From Streptomyces sp. Act143 (GTDB lineage Bacteria > Actinomycetota > Actinomycetes > Streptomycetales > Streptomycetaceae): a DNA stretch of 64,000 nucleotides. How positions within the stretch are numbered: the first letter of the stretch is position 1; the number at the start of each line of letters is the position of its first letter. The position numbers and the translations under genes were made by a program. The notes below the pieces were generated by a model, which made no database searches, was not told the origin of the DNA, and worked only from the letters and a program-made list of their open reading frames with translations. Below, in pieces: positions 59,481 to 64,000 of the stretch. The DNA is taken from assembly GCF_003143935.1 (NCBI RefSeq), contig NZ_QFRX01000001.1, positions 7,351,400-7,415,399 of the forward strand, read 5' to 3'.

Positions 59481-60758
59481 ATGCCGTACGACCTGTCGTC
59501 CACAGAACGCTGGGCCCCCGAGCCGGACAAGCGCCCCGGCCGCACCGCCTTCCAACGCGACCGCGCCCGCATCCTCCACTCATCCGCCCTGCGACGCCTC
59601 GCCGGCAAGACCCAGGTCGTCACCCCGGGCACCCTCCCCCACTCTCAACTTCGTTCGAGCGGGGGGACCCCCGTCCAGGCATGGGACGCCAGCCCCCGCA
59701 CCCGCCTCACGCACTCCCTGGAGTGCGCCCAGGTCGGCCGCGAGCTCGGCGCTGCCCTCGGCTGCGACCCCGACCTGGTGGAAGCCGCCTGCCTGTCCCA
59801 CGACATGGGCCACCCGCCCTTCGGCCACAACGGCGAACAGGCCCTCAACGAATTCGCGGCGGACTGCGGCGGCTTCGAGGGCAACGCCCAGTCCCTCAGG
59901 CTCCTCACCCGCATCGAGCCCAAACGCTTCACCGAAGAAGGCTCGGTGGGGCTGAACCTCACCCGTGCCACCCTCGACGCGGCCACCAAGTACCCCTGGC
60001 CCCGCGGAGCGCACGCGTCGCCCAAGTTCGGCGTCTACGAGGACGACCGCCCCGTCTTCGACTGGGTCCGCAAGGACGCCCCCGGCACACGCGCGTGCTT
60101 CGAGGCACAGGTCATGGACTGGTCGGACGACGTGGCGTACTCGGTGCACGACGTGGAGGACGGCCTGCACGCCGGCCACATCGACCCCAACTGCCTGCAC
60201 GCGGAACCCGAGCGCCGGGCGGTCTTCGAGGTGGCCCTCGGCCGGTACGTCCCCGAGGACACCGACCCCGCCGAACTCGCCGCGGCCCTCGACCGGCTCC
60301 AGGACCAGCCGTGGTGGCCGCACGGCTACGACGGGTCCGCCGTCGCCCAGGCCCGCCTGAAGGACGCCACCAGCCAGCTCATCGGCCGCTTCTGCCTCGC
60401 CGCCGAGGGCGCCACGCGCGCGGCGTACGGCGCCGGCCCGCTCACGAGGTACGCCGCCGAGCTCGTCGTACCGCACGAGACGCGCCTGGAGTGCGCGGTC
60501 CTCAAGGCCGTCGCCGACCTGTACGTCATGCAGCGCGCCGAGCAGGAGCGGCTGCGGGCCGACCAGCGGATCGTGGTCGCGGAGCTCGCCGAGGCGCTCA
60601 CCGCCCGGGCCCCCGACGGGCTGGACCCGCAGTTCCGGGCGCTGTTCGACCGGGCGCCGGACGACCGCGCCCGCAAACGCGTGATCGTCGACCAGATCGC
60701 GTCCTTGACGGATGCGTCGGCGCGATCGCTTCACGCGCGTTTGACTGGGCATATGTGA
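59481..60758 (+). CDS. dgt: dGTP triphosphohydrolase (HD domain), with in-frame repeat insertion
   Basis: A 425-residue dNTPase that cleaves dGTP to deoxyguanosine and tripolyphosphate. HD-domain metal ligands: T-R-L-T-H-S-L-E (His), L-S-H-D-M-G-H-P-P-F-G-H-N-G-E (His-Asp) and W-S-D-D-V-A-Y-S. R-R-L-A-G-K-T-Q-V precedes. Between V-T-P-G-T and W-D-A-S-P lies an extra Pro/Ser/Gly-rich stretch (about residues 52-64) encoded by a 39-bp palindromic repeat; because it is 13 codons, the frame is kept. It sits before the first metal ligand and may form a surface loop. Confidence 0.93.
   Translation: MPYDLSSTERWAPEPDKRPGRTAFQRDRARILHSSALRRLAGKTQVVTPGTLPHSQLRSSGGTPVQAWDASPRTRLTHSLECAQVGRELGAALGCDPDLVEAACLSHDMGHPPFGHNGEQALNEFAADCGGFEGNAQSLRLLTRIEPKRFTEEGSVGLNLTRATLDAATKYPWPRGAHASPKFGVYEDDRPVFDWVRKDAPGTRACFEAQVMDWSDDVAYSVHDVEDGLHAGHIDPNCLHAEPERRAVFEVALGRYVPEDTDPAELAAALDRLQDQPWWPHGYDGSAVAQARLKDATSQLIGRFCLAAEGATRAAYGAGPLTRYAAELVVPHETRLECAVLKAVADLYVMQRAEQERLRADQRIVVAELAEALTARAPDGLDPQFRALFDRAPDDRARKRVIVDQIASLTDASARSLHARLTGHM
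59634..59672. repeat. 39-bp palindromic repeat inserted in dgt
   Basis: CTCCCCCACTCTCAACTTCG then TTCGAGCGGGGGGACCCCC. It folds into a hairpin (CCCCC...GGGGG outer stem, CTCAAC/GTTCGAG inner stem around TTC). It resembles a repeat I recall as abundant in Streptomyces chromosomes (form with CTCGGCTTCGCTCGAG). Confidence 0.7.
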
Positions 60759-60893
60759 GACAGATGTGCCAAGGGTGAAGCGAAACACGCCCGAATGTGA
60801 CCCTGCGTGGCCTGATCGGGCCACTCCCTCTTCCCCCATCACACTCCGTGCGGGACGCTCCCATGTGGCAGCACCCTTACGAGGAGGCATCAA

Positions 60894-62159
60894 GTGGTCG
60901 ACGCGGACCAGACATTCGTGATCGTCGGAGGCGGTCTCGCCGGCGCCAAGGCGGCCGAGACGCTCCGAGCGGAGGGCTTCACCGGTCGCGTGATACTGAT
61001 CTGCGACGAACGCGACCACCCCTACGAGCGCCCTCCCCTCTCCAAGGGCTACCTGCTCGGCAAGGAGGAACGCGACAGCGTCTTCGTCCACGAACCGGCC
61101 TGGTACGCGCGCAACGACATCGAGCTGCACCTCGGCCAGACCGTCGACGCGATCGACCGCGCGGCGAAGACGGTCCGCTTCGGCGACGACGGCACGCTCG
61201 TCCACTACGACAAGCTGCTTCTGGCCACCGGCGCCGAACCCCGCCGCCTGGACATCCCCGGCACCGATCTCGCGGGCGTCCACCACCTGCGCCGCCTCGC
61301 CCACGCGGAGCGGCTCAAGGGCGTGCTGGCCGCGCTCGGCCGCGACAACGGCCACCTGGTCATCGCCGGGGCCGGCTGGATCGGCCTGGAGGTCGCGGCG
61401 GCGGCCCGGGAGTACGGCGCCGAGGTCACCATCATCGAGCCCGCCGCGACCCCGCTGCACGGCGTCCTCGGCCCCGAGCTCGGCAGTCTCTTCGCCGACC
61501 TGCACCGGGAGCACGGCGTCCGCTTCCACTTCGGCGCCCAGCTCACCGAGATCGTCGGCCAGGACGGCATGGTGCTGGCCGCCCGCACCGACGACGGCGA
61601 GGAACACCCGGCCCACGACGTCCTCGCCGCGATCGGCGCCGCACCGCGCACCGCGCTCGCGGAGGCGGCGGGACTGGAACTCGCCGACCGCGCCCACGGC
61701 GGCGGCGTCGCGGTCGACGAACGGCTGCGCACCTCCGACCCCGACATCCACGCGGCCGGCGACGTCGCCTCCTTCCACCACGCCCTCTTCGACAGCAGGC
61801 TGCGCGTGGAGCACTGGGCCAACGCCCTCAACGGCGGCCCCGCCGCGGCCCGCGCGATGCTCGGCCAGGACCTCGTCTACGACCGCGTCCCCTACTTCTT
61901 CTCCGACCAGTACGACCTGGGGATGGAGTACAGCGGCTGGGCGCCCCCGGGGTCGTACGACGAAGTGGTGATTCGCGGGGACGCCGGAAAGCGTGAGTTC
62001 ATCGCGTTCTGGGTGAAGGAGGGCCGGGTGCTGGCGGGGATGAACGTGAACGTGTGGGACGTCACGGACCCGATCCAGCAGCTGATCCGGACGAAGACAC
62101 AGGTGGACACGGAGGCGCTGGCGGACCCGCACGTTCCGCTCGAAAGCCTCGTCTCTTGA
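60894..62159 (+). CDS. FAD-dependent NAD(P)H:ferredoxin/rubredoxin reductase-like protein
   Basis: A 421-residue reductase. FAD motif I-V-G-G-G-L-A-G-A-K-A-A-E (residues 9-21), Y-E-R-P-P-L-S-K-G-Y-L, A-T-G-A-E-P, NAD motif I-A-G-A-G-W-I-G-L-E (residues 156-165), A-A-G-D-V-A and H-W-A-N-A, the pattern of ferredoxin reductases serving cytochromes P450 and dioxygenases. C-terminal reductase domain is complete. GTG after GAGGAGG. It separates dgt from dnaG; electron acceptor unknown. Confidence 0.88.
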   Translation: MVDADQTFVIVGGGLAGAKAAETLRAEGFTGRVILICDERDHPYERPPLSKGYLLGKEERDSVFVHEPAWYARNDIELHLGQTVDAIDRAAKTVRFGDDGTLVHYDKLLLATGAEPRRLDIPGTDLAGVHHLRRLAHAERLKGVLAALGRDNGHLVIAGAGWIGLEVAAAAREYGAEVTIIEPAATPLHGVLGPELGSLFADLHREHGVRFHFGAQLTEIVGQDGMVLAARTDDGEEHPAHDVLAAIGAAPRTALAEAAGLELADRAHGGGVAVDERLRTSDPDIHAAGDVASFHHALFDSRLRVEHWANALNGGPAAARAMLGQDLVYDRVPYFFSDQYDLGMEYSGWAPPGSYDEVVIRGDAGKREFIAFWVKEGRVLAGMNVNVWDVTDPIQQLIRTKTQVDTEALADPHVPLESLVS

Positions 62160-62187
62160 GTGTCAGTCCACCACCGTGCTGCAATTC

Positions 62188-62204
62188 CCGGGGGCAACCC
62201 CCGG
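62188..62204. terminator. Hairpin after the FAD reductase
   Basis: CCGGGGG-CAA-CCCCCGG, a 7-bp stem with 3-nt loop, 28 nt after the stop, followed by a further CCCCCGG. Likely terminator. The surrounding sequence also looks like a dispersed streptomycete repeat. Confidence 0.6.
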
Positions 62205-62252
62205 ACCCCCGGCCGAAAGACGTCTCGCCCCAGGAGTGTCGGTTCGGCCCCG

Positions 62253-62258
62253 TAGAAT
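62253..62258 (+). promoter_or_regulatory. Candidate -10 (TAGAAT) for leaderless dnaG
   Basis: TAGAAT, five of six bases of the principal-sigma -10, ends 6 nt before the GTG start. No ribosome-binding site and no clear -35. Confidence 0.5.
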
Positions 62259-62264
62259 CACTGC

Positions 62265-64000
62265 GTGGCAGGACGGATCAACGACGACGACGTGAAGGCG
62301 GTACGGGACGCGGTCCCGATCGACGCCGTGGTGTCCGAGTACCTCCAGCTGCGCAACGCGGGCGGGGGCAACCTCAAGGGCCTGTGCCCGTTCCATGACG
62401 AGAAGTCGCCGTCCTTCCAGGTCAGCCCGAGCAAGGGACTCTTCCACTGCTTCGGCTGCCAGGAGGGCGGCGACACCATCACGTTCGTGATGAAGGTCGA
62501 CCACCTCTCCTTCTCGGAGGCGGTCGAGCGCCTGGCCGCCCAGGCCGGCATCACCCTGCGCTACGAGGAGGGCGGCTACAACCCGGCCCATCAGCGCGGC
62601 GAACGCATCCGCCTGGTCGAGGCCCACAAGATCGCCGCCGACTGGTACGTGGAACAGCTCGCCACCAGCCCGGAGGCCGACACCGGCCGCAAGTTCCTCG
62701 CCGAGCGCGGCTTCGACCAGTCCGCCGCCGAGCACTTCTCCGTCGGCTACAGCCCCCAGGGCTGGGACCACCTCACCCGCTACCTCCGCGGCAAGGGCTT
62801 CACCGACAAGGAACTCCTCCTGTCGGGCCTCTCCCAGGAAGGCCGCCGCGGCCCCATCGACCGCTTCCGCGGCCGCCTGATGTGGCCCATCCGCGACATC
62901 GGCGGCGACGTCGTCGGCTTCGGCGCCCGCAAGCTCTACGAGGCGGACAACGGCCCCAAGTACCTCAACACGCCCGACACGGCGATCTACAAGAAGAGCC
63001 AGGTCCTCTACGGCATCGACCTGGCGAAGAAGGACATCGCCAAGGCCAGCCGTGCCGTGGTCGTCGAGGGCTACACCGACGTCATGGCCTGCCACCTCGC
63101 CGGCGTCACGACCGCCATCGCGACCTGCGGCACCGCCTTCGGCGGCGACCACATCAAGATCCTCCGCCGTCTGCTGATGGACAACGGCAGCGCCCGGGTG
63201 ATCTTCACCTTCGACGGCGACGCGGCCGGCCAGAAGGCCGCCCTGCGGGCCTTCGAGGACGACCAGAAGTTCGCCGCCGAGACCTACATCGCCATCGCCC
63301 CCGACGGCATGGACCCCTGCGAGCTGCGCCTCGCCAAGGGCGACGAGGCGGTCGCGGACCTGGTCGAGCCCCGTACGCCCCTCTTCGAGTTCGCCCTCCG
63401 CCAGATCGTCGTCCGCTACGACCTCGACACCCCGGCCGGCCGCGCCGCCGCCCTCGACGAGGCCGCCCCCATCGTCGCCCGCATCAAGAACAGCGGCGCC
63501 CAGCACGAGGTCGCGGTCCAGCTCGCCGGCATGCTCGGCATCCTCGACACCCAGTTCGTCGTCAAGCGGGTCGCCCAGCTGGCCCGCTGGGCCCGCGACC
63601 GCGGCGGCAAGGGCGCCCCGGCCCCCGCCCGCGGCCCCCAGCAGCCGTACGAGACCGCGCAGCGCACCCCGGCCGGCGGCCCGGCGCTCCAGCTCCGCAA
63701 CCCCGTCTACGCCACCGAGCGCGAGCTGCTGAAACTCGCCCTCCAGCGCCCCGAGTTGGTCTCCCCGGCCTTCGACGCCTACGGCATCGACGAGTTCACC
63801 GCCGCCCCCTACGCCGCCGTACGCCAGGCGATCATGGAGGCGGGCGGCGCCGAGTACGGCACACGGGACTCGCAGGACTATCTGGTCCGGGTCCGCGAGG
63901 CCGCCCCCGACGACGCGGTCCGCGCGATGGTCACGGAGCTGGCCGTCGAGGCGATCATGCGGCGCACGGTCGACGAGGACTACGCGGGCCAGCAGCTCGT
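62265..64000 (+). CDS. dnaG: DNA primase DnaG (5' part)
   Basis: Primase that lays RNA primers for replication; 578 codons are visible and the gene runs off the window. The N-terminal zinc-binding domain has C-P-F-H-D-E-K and H-C-F-G-C (CHC2 type, residues 40-67). The TOPRIM catalytic core carries V-V-E-G-Y-T-D-V-M and F-T-F-D-G-D-A-A-G-Q-K-A. A basic Pro/Ala linker (around residues 445-475) precedes the helicase-binding C-terminal domain, which is incomplete. The GTG start gives V-A-G-R-I-N-D-D-D-V. Confidence 0.97.
   Translation, partial: MAGRINDDDVKAVRDAVPIDAVVSEYLQLRNAGGGNLKGLCPFHDEKSPSFQVSPSKGLFHCFGCQEGGDTITFVMKVDHLSFSEAVERLAAQAGITLRYEEGGYNPAHQRGERIRLVEAHKIAADWYVEQLATSPEADTGRKFLAERGFDQSAAEHFSVGYSPQGWDHLTRYLRGKGFTDKELLLSGLSQEGRRGPIDRFRGRLMWPIRDIGGDVVGFGARKLYEADNGPKYLNTPDTAIYKKSQVLYGIDLAKKDIAKASRAVVVEGYTDVMACHLAGVTTAIATCGTAFGGDHIKILRRLLMDNGSARVIFTFDGDAAGQKAALRAFEDDQKFAAETYIAIAPDGMDPCELRLAKGDEAVADLVEPRTPLFEFALRQIVVRYDLDTPAGRAAALDEAAPIVARIKNSGAQHEVAVQLAGMLGILDTQFVVKRVAQLARWARDRGGKGAPAPARGPQQPYETAQRTPAGGPALQLRNPVYATERELLKLALQRPELVSPAFDAYGIDEFTAAPYAAVRQAIMEAGGAEYGTRDSQDYLVRVREAAPDDAVRAMVTELAVEAIMRRTVDEDYAGQQL

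Noticed and set aside
59580..62132. 850-codon minus-strand open frame opposite dgt and the FAD reductase
   Set aside because: Antisense of two complete, motif-bearing genes; its composition is typical of a GC-rich shadow.

Overview
The window reads as core chromosome of a Streptomyces. It has very high G+C with G/C-rich third codon positions, frequent GTG starts, twin-arginine and lipoprotein secretion signals, and the neighbourhoods recO-uppS, zur-znuBCA/glyS, ppdK, nirBD/nasA and dgt-dnaG. From memory, the gene order resembles the central chromosome of S. coelicolor; I could not check this by alignment. I see no tRNA, rRNA, transposase, prophage or CRISPR array.

Layout. 1-12.4 kb: end of a TPR protein, a phosphatase-like protein, a class A beta-lactamase, secreted hydrolases, a large membrane protein, recO, uppS and a secreted histidine phosphatase. 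12.4-17.1 kb: zinc uptake operon (znuA-znuC-znuB, then zur) divergent from glyS. 17.1-25 kb: LysE-type exporter, aldo-keto reductase with a TetR regulator, two drug-type MFS exporters (one divergent from an MmyB-like regulator) and dusB. 25-31.7 kb: a sulfatase-fold membrane enzyme and a two-gene glycoside hydrolase operon divergent from a ROK repressor. 32-37.7 kb: ppdK, a wall-anchored Excalibur protein, a PhoX-like protein and an SDR. 38-44 kb: SDR/TetR pair and the nitrite reductase operon (FAD oxidoreductase-nirB-nirD). 44-51.8 kb: mixed accessory genes including a class F-type sortase, a SoxR-type FMN reductase and a STAS-ANTAR fusion. 51.8-59.4 kb: nasA, a three-gene operon (truncated adenylation enzyme, membrane flavoprotein, crotonase), a SanA-like protein and a sirohydrochlorin chelatase-like protein. 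59.5-64 kb: dgt, an FAD reductase and the start of dnaG.

How genes work together. nasA (nitrate to nitrite), nirBD (nitrite to ammonium) and the CbiX-type protein (siroheme for NirB) form a dispersed nitrate-assimilation set. Sites resembling GlnR boxes lie exactly 24 nt upstream of both nasA and the nirB operon. znuACB/zur carries a Zur-like box over the znuA start. The FMN reductase has a SoxR-type box.

Most striking structure outside genes. There are short tandem arrays: fifteen 7-bp units after the LysE gene, eleven ~11-bp units before dusB, three 16-bp units at the nirD end and three 22-bp units at the FMN reductase end. The three arrays at gene ends incorporate the stop codon and have unit lengths of 3n+1, so TGA recurs in all three frames. 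A 39-bp palindromic repeat sits in frame inside dgt. Nine genes have a -10-like hexamer 6-8 nt before the start codon, suggesting leaderless transcripts.
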